NCBI RefSeq assembly: GCF_024300625.1
Contig: NZ_CP101322.1
Location: 3,547,992 to 3,611,991 of the forward strand
Source of the DNA: Halovivax gelatinilyticus
GTDB lineage: Archaea; Halobacteriota; Halobacteria; Halobacteriales; Natrialbaceae
DNA length: 64,000 bases
Direction of reading: 5' to 3'
Position numbers and translations under genes: made by a program. The notes beneath the pieces were generated by a model. The model made no database searches. It was not told where the DNA came from and worked only from the letters and a program-made list of their open reading frames with translations. Positions 8,660-15,729 of the stretch are shown here, piece after piece. How positions within the stretch are numbered: the stretch's first letter is position 1; each line of letters begins with the position of its first letter.

Positions 8660-9700
8660 TCAGACCGCTTCGAGCGGGGCGTCGAAGTCGGCCGTCGCCT
8701 CGAGTTCGTCGAGCCACGTCTCCGCATCGAGGGCGGCCATGCTTCCGGTACCCGCGGCGGTGACCGCCTGCCGGTAGTCGGGATCCATCACGTCGCCGGC
8801 ACCGAAGACGCCCTCGACCGCCGTCTTCGTCGTCATGCCCGTCTCGGTCAGGAGATGACCCTCGTCGTCGAGCGGAACCGGCGTGTCGACGAGGAAATCG
8901 GTGTTCGGGACGTGGCCGACGCCGTAGAAGATCCCGCCGATCTCGACGGTTTCGAGGTCGACGCCATCGCCGTCCTGGTATCGGTCCTTCGGGTACCCGT
9001 CGGGGTGGCTCACGAGCGTCGCGCCCGTGACGCCATCGTCACGCGAGCCGTGAATCTCCAACAGCTCTGCGTTCCACCGGAACGAGATCTTTTCGTGGTC
9101 TCGTGCGCGTCGGGCCATAATGTCCGACGCCCGAAGCTCGTCGCGGCGGTGGACGACGGTGACGCTCTCTGCGAACCTCGCGAGAAAGAGCGCCTCCTCC
9201 ATCGCGCTGTCGCCGCCGCCGATGACGAGCACGTCGTCGCCGCGGTGAAACGCCCCGTCGCAGGTCGCACACGTCGAGAGCCCGTAGCCCATCAGTTCGT
9301 CCTCGTTCTCCGCGCCCACCCAGCGGGCGCTCGCACCCGTCGCGACGATCAGTGCCCGGGTTTCGATCGCGTCTCCGGTCGATAGTTCGAGAGCGAACGG
9401 ACGGTCCTCGAGGTGGGCCGACTCGACGGTCGCGCGCTCGAAGGTGGCGCCGAACCGCTCGGCTTGCTCTTTGCCGCGCTGAAGGAGTTCCATTCCGCCG
9501 ACGCCCTCGGGGAATCCGAGGTAGTTTTCCACCTCCGTCGTGAGCGTCAGCTGGCCGCCCGGTTCCGGACCCTCGAGGACGAGCGGGTCGAGATCGGCTC
9601 TCGCCGCGTAGACGGCCGCCGAGAGCCCGGAAACACCGGAGCCGACGATCACGACGTCGCGAGCGGACTCCGTGATCGACTCGGTAGTCGTACCGTTCAT
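8660..9700 (-). CDS. trxB: thioredoxin reductase, 346 aa
   Basis: This is an FAD- and NAD(P)H-dependent low-molecular-weight thioredoxin reductase. FAD site VIVGSGVSGLSAA (about residue 18), redox pair STCATCDGA (Cys144 and Cys147), nucleotide site VIGGGDSAMEEA and the C-terminal FAD motif VFGAGDVMDPDYRQ are all in place. Its start overlaps the stop of the thioredoxin gene (9697-10062) by four bases, so reductase and substrate are co-expressed. A short N-terminal extension (MNGTTTESITESAR) precedes the fold. The pair supplies reducing power for cytoplasmic disulfides. Confidence 0.95.
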   Translation of the reverse strand: MNGTTTESITESARDVVIVGSGVSGLSAAVYAARADLDPLVLEGPEPGGQLTLTTEVENYLGFPEGVGGMELLQRGKEQAERFGATFERATVESAHLEDRPFALELSTGDAIETRALIVATGASARWVGAENEDELMGYGLSTCATCDGAFHRGDDVLVIGGGDSAMEEALFLARFAESVTVVHRRDELRASDIMARRARDHEKISFRWNAELLEIHGSRDDGVTGATLVSHPDGYPKDRYQDGDGVDLETVEIGGIFYGVGHVPNTDFLVDTPVPLDDEGHLLTETGMTTKTAVEGVFGAGDVMDPDYRQAVTAAGTGSMAALDAETWLDELEATADFDAPLEAV

Positions 9701-10062
9701 TCGGACGTGTACCCCCCGATGAGCGTACGGAGGTGGTCTTCGGGCAGCGCTCCGGTCTGCTGTTCGACCTGTTCGCCGTCGGCGAAGAGGGCGAGCGTCG
9801 GAACGCCGCGCACGCCGTAGGTTGCGGCGAGTTGCTGGTGAGCGTCGACGTCGACCTTCGCGATGACGGCCGCCGTTTCACCGGCCAGTTTCTCGAGCGT
9901 CGGCGCGATCATCTGACACGGACCGCACCAGTCGGCGTAGAAGTCGACCAGCACCACGTCGTGCTCGTCGACGATCGCGTCCAGGTGCGCCGCGCTCTCG
10001 ACGGCCACCGGTTCGTCAGTCGTCTGTACGGGTGTTCCGCTGTAGGAGTCTGTTGCCATCAT
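9697..10062 (-). CDS. trxA: thioredoxin, 121 aa
   Basis: This is a cytoplasmic thioredoxin with active site DWCGPCQM and the cis-proline loop RGVPTLALF. About 20 residues (from MATDSYSGTPVQTTDE) precede the fold. Two adjacent ATGs exist (10062 and 10059). A TTTAAA box at 10085-10090 is about 25 nt upstream, so the mRNA is probably leaderless. It forms an operon with trxB through an ATGA overlap. The promoter carries a copy of a word shared with sulfur-metabolism genes in this window. Confidence 0.94.
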   Translation of the reverse strand: MMATDSYSGTPVQTTDEPVAVESAAHLDAIVDEHDVVLVDFYADWCGPCQMIAPTLEKLAGETAAVIAKVDVDAHQQLAATYGVRGVPTLALFADGEQVEQQTGALPEDHLRTLIGGYTSE

Positions 10063-10084
10063 TGCATCCTTGGGGCCGGACCGG

Positions 10085-10128
10085 TTTAAAGGTTGTGTGT
10101 GAATTGTGCAATACACCACCCACAATGT
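10085..10128 (-). promoter_or_regulatory. trxA promoter with shared regulatory word
   Basis: The TATA element TTTAAA lies at 10085-10090. Beyond it at 10105-10114 is TGTGCAATAC (GTATTGCACA in the gene's direction), the core of the 14-mer found before two sulfur genes. Next to it, at 10119-10126, is CCCACAAT, a half of the palindrome at 10635-10650. No transcription start has been measured; the placement fits an activator or repressor site just upstream of TATA. Confidence 0.5.
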
Positions 10129-10162
10129 ACAACGCACCATCGGCCGATCGTATCCCGTAGAA

Positions 10163-10450
10163 TCAGGTTCCACAGACGTCCACGGCGCCGTTAGGTGCCG
10201 ACCGACGGTATTTATTCGTGAGCGAACCGCTCGACACACCACACAACTTCTCGGTACCGCGAATCAGGATTGCACGAACGAAGACGAGCCACTGACCACG
10301 CAATCCGAGCCAGTATCTCTCGATCGGATTCAAATCGACGGGTCCGACGGGCTGGCGTGGTATCGAACGGATAGCGTCTTTCACCAACGCGGCGTCCCGA
10401 TTGTCCTCCGAACCGGTTGCGAGACTGGCTACCGGATCCAGAGGATAGTC
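10163..10450 (-). pseudogene. possible decayed IS630-type transposase fragment
   Basis: The stretch 10130-10620 has no gene with haloarchaeal codon bias. One reverse-strand frame contains VDLNPIERYWLGLRG (10295-10339), which resembles the PDLNPIE-x-x-W-x-x-L motif holding the last acidic residue of IS630/Tc1-type DDE transposases. Nothing else of the enzyme is clear, and no terminal repeats are seen. The downstream part looks frameshifted. It could be chance; a translated search against IS630 proteins would decide. Confidence 0.28.
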
Positions 10451-10620
10451 ACTAGCGTCTGGCCAATACACCCCCGACGGGACTTGAGCGACGTGTCTGG
10501 CGTCGAGATACGTCGCTACGCACGAGACGATCCGACGGAGGTCGACAGTTAACGTTCGGATCACCACCCCGGATGTACTCGACTGCGTATTCGCGTGCCA
10601 GCCGGCGTACGCACCCATAG

Positions 10621-10650
10621 ATATAAACAGAGGACCCACAATATTGTGGG
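10621..10650 (+). promoter_or_regulatory. TATA box plus perfect 16-bp palindromic operator
   Basis: ATATAAA at 10621-10627 is followed by the perfect palindrome CCCACAATATTGTGGG at 10635-10650, which ends two bases before the ATG at 10653. With a leaderless start the palindrome covers roughly -15 to the transcription start, the classic place for a repressor. Half-sites recur elsewhere in the window (18191, 24385, 33149). Confidence 0.7.
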
Positions 10651-10652
10651 AC

Positions 10653-11792
10653 ATGAGCAATACGAAATCGACATCCCCGACGATGCACCCCGACGAGTTG
10701 GCCGACCGGCGCGAGGACGACGACCTGTTCGTTCTCGACGTCCGTCGCGAGGACGAGTACGAGGAGTGGCGCGTCGAGGAAAGTCACAACCTCCCGATAT
10801 ACGATCAACTGCTCGACGGAGACACGAGCGGGCTCCAAGCCGCCCTCGACGAGATTCCGTCCGATCGAGAGATTGCCGTGATCTGCGTCGCCGGGATAAC
10901 GTCGGCCGACGCCGCCGCGTATTTGGGCGACCGGGGCTACGACGCACGATCGGTCGCAGACGGCATGAACGGCTGGGGCCGCGTCCACGTCAGCTACGAG
11001 GTGAACGCCGTCCGCGACGGCGAAACCGGCGGTGCAGACGGCGTCGTCCAGATCGTCAGACCCGGAACCGGCTGTCTCTCGTACCTCGTCGAGCGCGACG
11101 GCGAGGCCGTGGTCGTCGATCCGAGCCTGTACGTCGACGAGTATCGAACCCTCGCAGCCGAGCGCGGCGTCGAAATCGTCGGCGCGATCGATACGCACGC
11201 CCACGCAGATCACGTCAGCGGTGGCCGTCGTATGGCCGACGAGTGGGACGTCCCGTACTACCTCCACCCGGCCGACGGCGGCGATCTCGACGGGTTCGAA
11301 CCGATCGAAAACGGCGACCGGATCGCCGTCGGCGACCGATCGCTCGAGGTGGTCCACACGCCGGGACACACCCCCGGTAGCGTCTCGCTTCTATGGGACG
11401 GAGCGCTGCTCTCGGGGGATACGCTGTTCATTCGGAGCGTCGGTCGTCCGGACCTGGAGGGGTCGACCGAGAAAGACGTTCGCGAGGGTGCCAGCGAACT
11501 CTACGAGAGCCTCGGAGAACTCACGGCGCTTCCCGACGAGACGATCGTCCTTCCCGGACACATGAGCGACGAGGAGATGCGTCCGCTCGCGACGACCCTC
11601 GGTACGTTGCAGACCGAGAACGAACTCCTCGGAATGGACGATCGCGACCGATTCGTCGAAGCTATTCTCGACGGACTCTCAGACGAGCCGGCGAACTACA
11701 ACCGAATCAAGGCGATTAACTGGGGCCAGGAGCCGTTGAGCGAGGAGGCCGCTTCGCTCGAACTCGGCCCGAACAACTGCGCGGCGAACTGA
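10653..11792 (+). CDS. rhodanese-MBL-fold fusion, persulfide dioxygenase-like, 379 aa
   Basis: An N-terminal rhodanese domain (residues 1-115) with catalytic-loop cysteine VICVAGITSAD leads into a metallo-beta-lactamase domain with THAHADH (about residue 183), VVHTPGHTPGS and SGDTLFI. Combined rhodanese and ETHE1-like domains are known in persulfide and sulfane-sulfur detoxification, where the MBL part oxidises persulfide to sulfite with iron and the rhodanese moves sulfur between thiols. The C-terminus ends LELGPNNCAAN, a motif shared with the second such gene at 31742-32935. The ATG at 10653 follows the operator directly. The exact substrate is inferred. Confidence 0.85.
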   Translation: MSNTKSTSPTMHPDELADRREDDDLFVLDVRREDEYEEWRVEESHNLPIYDQLLDGDTSGLQAALDEIPSDREIAVICVAGITSADAAAYLGDRGYDARSVADGMNGWGRVHVSYEVNAVRDGETGGADGVVQIVRPGTGCLSYLVERDGEAVVVDPSLYVDEYRTLAAERGVEIVGAIDTHAHADHVSGGRRMADEWDVPYYLHPADGGDLDGFEPIENGDRIAVGDRSLEVVHTPGHTPGSVSLLWDGALLSGDTLFIRSVGRPDLEGSTEKDVREGASELYESLGELTALPDETIVLPGHMSDEEMRPLATTLGTLQTENELLGMDDRDRFVEAILDGLSDEPANYNRIKAINWGQEPLSEEAASLELGPNNCAAN

Positions 11793-11863
11793 GGGGTTCG
11801 GCCCACCCCGTCGTCCGTACTGGGCGACGTCGCCGTTCCTGCGGTAACGATCCGTCAGTCGGT

Positions 11864-12076
11864 TCAGTCTGTGCTCGATCTGGATTCGTCACGCGTCCCT
11901 GGATAGGACGCCTCAGCGGTTCTGATGAGTGTATACCCGATCACTAGAAGGACCACGCCGGACGCCAGGAGGACGACCCCGGCCTGGACGAGTGGTTTGA
12001 CCGTCCAATCGAGCCCGAACCAGGTGTCGGGGTGTGTGGATCGGTCCCGTTCGCCGTCGGCCGAGTTGGACGTCAT
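11864..12076 (-). CDS. single-span membrane protein, 70 aa
   Basis: This is a short protein with a polar N-terminus (residues 1-26), one long hydrophobic span (VKPLVQAGVVLLASGVVLLV followed by IGYTLI) and a charged tail. It is downstream of the copper-storage protein gene on the same strand, 6 nt after that gene's stop, so the two are co-transcribed. The function is unknown; a membrane partner for the copper-storage protein is possible but unsupported. Confidence 0.65.
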   Translation of the reverse strand: MTSNSADGERDRSTHPDTWFGLDWTVKPLVQAGVVLLASGVVLLVIGYTLIRTAEASYPGTRDESRSSTD

Positions 12077-12082
12077 CGTGAA

Positions 12083-12430
12083 CTAGTGTGCGGCCATCGT
12101 CCGACAGGATTCGGCACACTTCGGGAGGATCTCGGCACACGCCTGGCAGTGGTCGTGGTCGTGCTGGGCACACTCCTCCGCACAGGCCTCACAGGCATCC
12201 GCGCAGAGACTCGCGAGTTCGGCGTGATACGTCGAATCGCGGGCCATCAATCTCGCGTGCAGCGACGCCAGGTCGGCGACGTCCCGACAGAGCCTGATGC
12301 ACTCGGCCATCGATTCGCCCTCGTCGGCACAGGCGTCTGCGCACCACTCACAGACCTGTGCCGCTTCGAGACAGTTGTCGATGCACTCGTCCATCTCGTC
12401 GTCGGCGTGGGGAAGGTCCTGTAGCGCCAT
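12083..12430 (-). CDS. Cys-rich four-helix-bundle copper-storage protein (DUF326/Csp-like), 115 aa
   Basis: The sequence has about 15 cysteines arranged along predicted helices (for example CIDNCLEAAQVCEWCADAC, CADACEACAEEC and CQACAEILPKCAESC), plus HDHDHC. This pattern is that of the four-helix-bundle copper-storage family, in which the cysteines line the inside of the bundle and hold many Cu(I) ions. No export signal is seen from ATG 12430, so it would be a cytosolic Csp3-like form. Copper buffering fits a chromosome region with three CuA enzymes. Confidence 0.85.
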   Translation of the reverse strand: MALQDLPHADDEMDECIDNCLEAAQVCEWCADACADEGESMAECIRLCRDVADLASLHARLMARDSTYHAELASLCADACEACAEECAQHDHDHCQACAEILPKCAESCRTMAAH

Positions 12431-12593
12431 TGTAGGGCGACGGACGACGCGATGACCCATCAACGGGGGACGTGCCGGTGCAAGCCCGGTCATCCAAACT
12501 GTCGTGAATTAGGCGTCGATCGGGGACGTCGATCGCCCGAGGTCGAATTGGGATCGCCCGACAACGATCGATTTCGGGCGTGCTAGACGACGA

Positions 12594-13352
12594 TCACTGT
12601 GGCTCGAAGTGCTCGATCGCCTGATCGAAGCGCTCAATTGGCTGTGCGCCGACGAGCGTGCCGGCTTCATGGGTCTCTCGGTCGAATACGGTGAACGTCG
12701 GCGTTCCGTCGATCCCGACGGATCCGGCGAACGCCGCGTCCTCATCTATTGCGTCTTCGTAGATAGAGCGCTGCTCGGCTAGACACGTATCGAGTGCGTC
12801 CGCGTCCACGCCGTCGACCGACTGCGTCAGTTCGAGCAGGTTGTCCGCTCCGGCCCAGCCCGAATTTCGCTCACCCTGTTCGTCGATGACGGCTTCGTGC
12901 CAGTGCCAGTACGCGGCCGGATCGGACTCGTGGGTCTGGTTCCAGACACAGCGAGAAGCCACGGCCGCCGTCATAGAATCAGGACCGAAGTACGGCAGTG
13001 GAACGAACACGAGGCGAACCTGCCCGGGTGCGACGTGATCCTCGATAACCGATGGGAGCGTTTCCCGCTCGAATTGTTTGCAAAACGGGCACTGAAAATC
13101 CGTCCAGTAGTAGATATCGAGCGGGGCGTCGGGATATCCGAGGAGGGGCTTTCCAGTCAGGTCGATACCGAGGGGAGACGTATCATTGCTCGCGTGAAAC
13201 GTCGCAGCCGTATCGCCGGACGATTCGGTACCAGGACTCCAGGACCGTTCGTCGCCCCGCCTCGACCGGGAGATCGCGTAGGCGCCACCACCGCCGATAG
13301 CGAGGACGGAACCGGCGACGAGAGCACGGCGTGTTGGGTTGTTGAGAGACAT
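12594..13352 (-). CDS. membrane-anchored DsbA-like thiol oxidoreductase, 252 aa
   Basis: The N-terminus has a hydrophobic signal or anchor (RRALVAGSVLAIGGGGAYAI) after a twin-arginine-like NPTRRA, so the enzyme is outside the membrane. The thioredoxin fold with helical insert carries DFQCPFCKQF (about residue 81), and the cis-proline region is DGTPTFTVF. This is the DsbA/BdbD-like arrangement that forms or isomerises disulfides in exported proteins. The ATG at 13352 is chosen over one 66 nt upstream. It is divergent from a pair of Cys-motif membrane proteins. Confidence 0.85.
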   Translation of the reverse strand: MSLNNPTRRALVAGSVLAIGGGGAYAISRSRRGDERSWSPGTESSGDTAATFHASNDTSPLGIDLTGKPLLGYPDAPLDIYYWTDFQCPFCKQFERETLPSVIEDHVAPGQVRLVFVPLPYFGPDSMTAAVASRCVWNQTHESDPAAYWHWHEAVIDEQGERNSGWAGADNLLELTQSVDGVDADALDTCLAEQRSIYEDAIDEDAAFAGSVGIDGTPTFTVFDRETHEAGTLVGAQPIERFDQAIEHFEPQ

Positions 13353-13432
13353 ACGAGGTTCGAAACCCGGTTGGAAGTGTGGGGAGTAAACGAACTCGTC
13401 GATTCGCTGGCCCAGCAAATCGGGACTGAAGA

Positions 13433-13463
13433 TTTATGGACGTACTCACTTGGACAACGTGAG
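13433..13463 (+). promoter_or_regulatory. TATA-like element and inverted repeat before membrane-protein pair
   Basis: TTTATG (13433-13438) is followed by CTCAC (13445-13449) and GTGAG (13459-13463), an inverted repeat with a 9-nt spacer. It lies about 90 nt before the ATG at 13553. A 26-codon frame from ATG 13475 overlaps that start by ATGA and might be a leader peptide; I do not annotate it as a gene. Confidence 0.35.
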
Positions 13464-13552
13464 AGAAGTGTAGCGATGACGGGTTCGAATACGGCGGCCG
13501 AACGAGGAGTGGGCGAATCGAGTGCTGACCCAGTAGTGACTACCACGAACCG

Positions 13553-14104
13553 ATGATCGCGACCGATTCACTCACGACGTTCGGACGGAACCTCGCCGAC
13601 GCCGTCACGTATCCGTTCGAGTCATGGCGAGGGACGGTCGGACTGCTCATCGTAACGGTCGCCACCTACACCCTGCTGGTGCTGAGTACGATGCCGGAGT
13701 TCTCGATTCAATTGCTCGGTGACGGCCTCCACTGGTTAGACTACGCGCTCGTTTCGCTGTCCGAAACCATCTATCGGACCGACGGGCCGTCGGGGCTCGC
13801 TATCATCGTCCTCTACGCGGTGCTCACCGGCGTGGCCGTCGTGAACGCCGTCGCACAGCTGCGGATCGTCGGACCGACCAGTCTGACCGACCTTTCCGCC
13901 GTCCTGCCCGGGTTGCTCGCGTCAGGTTGCGCCAGTTGTGGGGCGGGACTCCTCGGTTTCCTCGGGTTCGCCGGCGGACTCGCGTTGCTACCGTACGATG
14001 GGACACTCCTACAAATCGCGGGACTCGCGCTGCTCGTGTTCTTTCTCGGGCGGGCGGGGCACCCGGAACGATGTTCGTTCACGACGGAGGTGACGACCGA
14101 ATGA
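13553..14104 (+). CDS. membrane protein with CASC motif, 183 aa
   Basis: About five hydrophobic spans follow an amphipathic N-terminus: near residues 28-50, 60-80, 82-100, 120-145 and 150-170. A conserved-looking cysteine pair, SGCASCGAGLLGFLGFAGG, lies at the start of a late span. I do not recognise the family; a CxxC at a membrane face suggests metal or thiol chemistry (inference). The stop overlaps the start of the next gene by ATGA, so the two proteins are made together. Confidence 0.75.
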   Translation: MIATDSLTTFGRNLADAVTYPFESWRGTVGLLIVTVATYTLLVLSTMPEFSIQLLGDGLHWLDYALVSLSETIYRTDGPSGLAIIVLYAVLTGVAVVNAVAQLRIVGPTSLTDLSAVLPGLLASGCASCGAGLLGFLGFAGGLALLPYDGTLLQIAGLALLVFFLGRAGHPERCSFTTEVTTE

Positions 14105-14574
14105 CTGCCCACGGGTTCGGAGCGATCCGAACGAATCGCCAGGCCATCGCCTGGGGCGTGCTCGTCGGGACGGGTGTTTTCGCCCTGTTCGGTATCGTCA
14201 CTGGCCTCATCCCGAATCCGATCTACGTCAGGATGGTACCCCGAACGCCTATCGACTACGGGTTACTCACCGCCACCGCGGCACTCGCGGGAATATACAC
14301 CACCCTGCGACTGGCCACTGACCTCCCCGAGACCGAACTCGAGGACGGAGATGGCGTGACCGAAGATCGCTGGGCCGTCGGCGGCCTGATCGGTGGCTTC
14401 CTGGCCGTCGGGTGTCCAATCTGTAACGCGTTCCTGCTCGCGCTCTTCAGTTCGTCGGCCCTGATGACGTACTTCGATCCGCTCCGACCCGTCCTCGGTG
14501 TCGTTGCCGTGGCAACGTTCGGCGGTTTGATCTACGTGCGACACCAGCGCACGTGCCCGACCTGTAACGCGTGA
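14101..14574 (+). CDS. membrane protein with CPIC and CPTC motifs, 157 aa
   Basis: Four hydrophobic spans are visible (near residues 15-35, 50-68, 92-115 and 125-142). AVGCPICNAFLLALF sits at the beginning of span 3, and CPTCNA is at the very C-terminus. Two CxxC pairs in a small membrane protein suggest transfer of a metal ion or electrons across or at the membrane. It is translationally coupled to the CASC protein, with which it may form a complex. No family is recognised. Confidence 0.75.
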   Translation: MTAHGFGAIRTNRQAIAWGVLVGTGVFALFGIVTGLIPNPIYVRMVPRTPIDYGLLTATAALAGIYTTLRLATDLPETELEDGDGVTEDRWAVGGLIGGFLAVGCPICNAFLLALFSSSALMTYFDPLRPVLGVVAVATFGGLIYVRHQRTCPTCNA

Positions 14575-14636
14575 GATTTCGGGAATCGACGTGGACCGAT
14601 ACCTCGGACCGGAGTGATCCCAAGCACAGAGGCTCG

Positions 14637-14849
14637 TCAGGACCCACAGCCATCACAGCCCGTCCGACGACGGATCACCAGTCCAACGAGAAAGAGCGTC
14701 AGTCCAATGATGAGAGCCTCCACGATACCGGCTCGGATGCCGACTGCGGCCCCACCGGAGACGGCTGCCGTTCCGGGTCCGAGACAACAGATCCCGGCAA
14801 GGCCCCCGAGACCCAGTACCGATCGACGGGAGGCCGTATCGTCGTCCAT
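14637..14849 (-). CDS. small Cys-containing membrane protein, 70 aa
   Basis: From ATG 14849 the protein reads a polar head, a Gly-rich hydrophobic stretch holding a vicinal pair (GLAGICCLGPGTAAVSGG) and a second span, ending RRRTGCDGCGS. A CC pair in a first span and a CxxC tail recall small mercury or metal transport proteins such as MerT, but the length and overall sequence are too different to call it that. It is divergent from an ArsR-like regulator gene. Confidence 0.6.
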   Translation of the reverse strand: MDDDTASRRSVLGLGGLAGICCLGPGTAAVSGGAAVGIRAGIVEALIIGLTLFLVGLVIRRRTGCDGCGS

Positions 14850-14962
14850 ACTCGGCTCGACGGATCTGAACCTGAAAGGGATTGTGGAAAAACACACGGC
14901 GATAACACGGCCCTTGTGGCGAAATCGCCGCCTATTTGGGACGTGGTGCCCTCGACGACGGC

Positions 14963-15334
14963 GTGCAGGAGACGGGAACGACTGATCCGCCGGCGCTCTT
15001 TCAGACGCTCGCAGACGAGTACGCACGCGCGATCCTCGTCGCGGCTGACCAGGAATGGATGACAGCGAAGGCCCTCAGCCAGGCTTGTGATGCCTCGCTC
15101 TCGACAGTGTATCGGCGCCTCGCGACCCTCGACGAGCGCGGTCTCGTCGAGGAGCGAACGACGGTCGACTCCGACAGAACCCATCGTCGCGAGTATAAGA
15201 CCTCGCTCGAGCGCCTCTCCGTCGAAGTATCGGACGGAGCGATGACGGTCACGCTCGAGACCCGCGACGAACTGGCGGACTCGTTCACGGCCCTGTGGAG
15301 CGACATACGCGGTGAAACGTCAGGGACCGACTGA
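14963..15334 (+). CDS. ArsR-like winged-helix regulator, 123 aa
   Basis: The winged helix (TLADEYARAILVAADQEWMT, then AKALSQACDASLSTVYRRL) and a wing (LVEERTTVDSDRTHRREYKT) are followed by a beta-rich C-terminus. The GTG at 14963 has a weak TATA-like CTATTTGG about 28 nt before it; a TTG at 14936 is also in frame. An inverted repeat, GGCGAAATCGCC (14918-14929), lies in the divergent promoter and may be its operator. It is related to the regulator at 1007-1402. The next gene starts 2 nt after its stop. Confidence 0.8.
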   Translation: MQETGTTDPPALFQTLADEYARAILVAADQEWMTAKALSQACDASLSTVYRRLATLDERGLVEERTTVDSDRTHRREYKTSLERLSVEVSDGAMTVTLETRDELADSFTALWSDIRGETSGTD

Positions 15335-15336
15335 TC

Positions 15337-15633
15337 ATGATCGAAACGCCGCTACTCGTCGCGAAGTTGATCACCCTCGTACTGAGTCTCCTCGTCGCTT
15401 ATCTCGCCTACCACGGCTATCGCCGAAGCGGTCAACGACCGATGCTCTACGTCGCGGCGGGATTCGTCTTCATCGGGGCCGGAGCGATCTGTGAGGGCCT
15501 CATCTACGTCGCCTTCGGCACGTCCATCGTCTCAGCCGGGCTCATCCAGGCCGCCATCGTCTCTAGCGGACTACTCCTCGTCCTCCTCTCGCTCCGGACG
15601 GGGACGAGCCAGTCGAGTGTCCGGGCCAAGTGA
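15337..15633 (+). CDS. three-span membrane protein (DUF7521-like), 98 aa
   Basis: Three hydrophobic segments (LLVAKLITLVLSLLVAYLAY, MLYVAAGFVFIGAGAICEGL and LIQAAIVSSGLLLVLLSL) fill most of the protein. Small proteins of this shape, coded directly behind an ArsR-like regulator, are frequent in haloarchaea and carry a DUF7521-type label (recalled from family knowledge, not checked). It forms a two-gene operon with the regulator upstream and may act as its membrane-bound partner. The function is unknown. Confidence 0.7.
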   Translation: MIETPLLVAKLITLVLSLLVAYLAYHGYRRSGQRPMLYVAAGFVFIGAGAICEGLIYVAFGTSIVSAGLIQAAIVSSGLLLVLLSLRTGTSQSSVRAK

Positions 15634-15729
15634 CGATTTCATCTATCCAACACTCGGGTTTCTCCCACCGCAATATCGGCGTGATCGCTGAGCTCGGCCC
15701 GTCGGTGTCCGTTCCCGGGACCGGAACGC

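Noticed and set aside
10106-10552. 148-residue forward frame between trxA and the rhodanese-MBL gene
   Set aside because: Poor codon bias and no similarity I recognise; the opposite strand has a slightly better case as a decayed transposase.
14637-14849. MerT call for the small CC-containing membrane protein
   Set aside because: It has too few spans and is only 70 residues; only the CC pair agrees.
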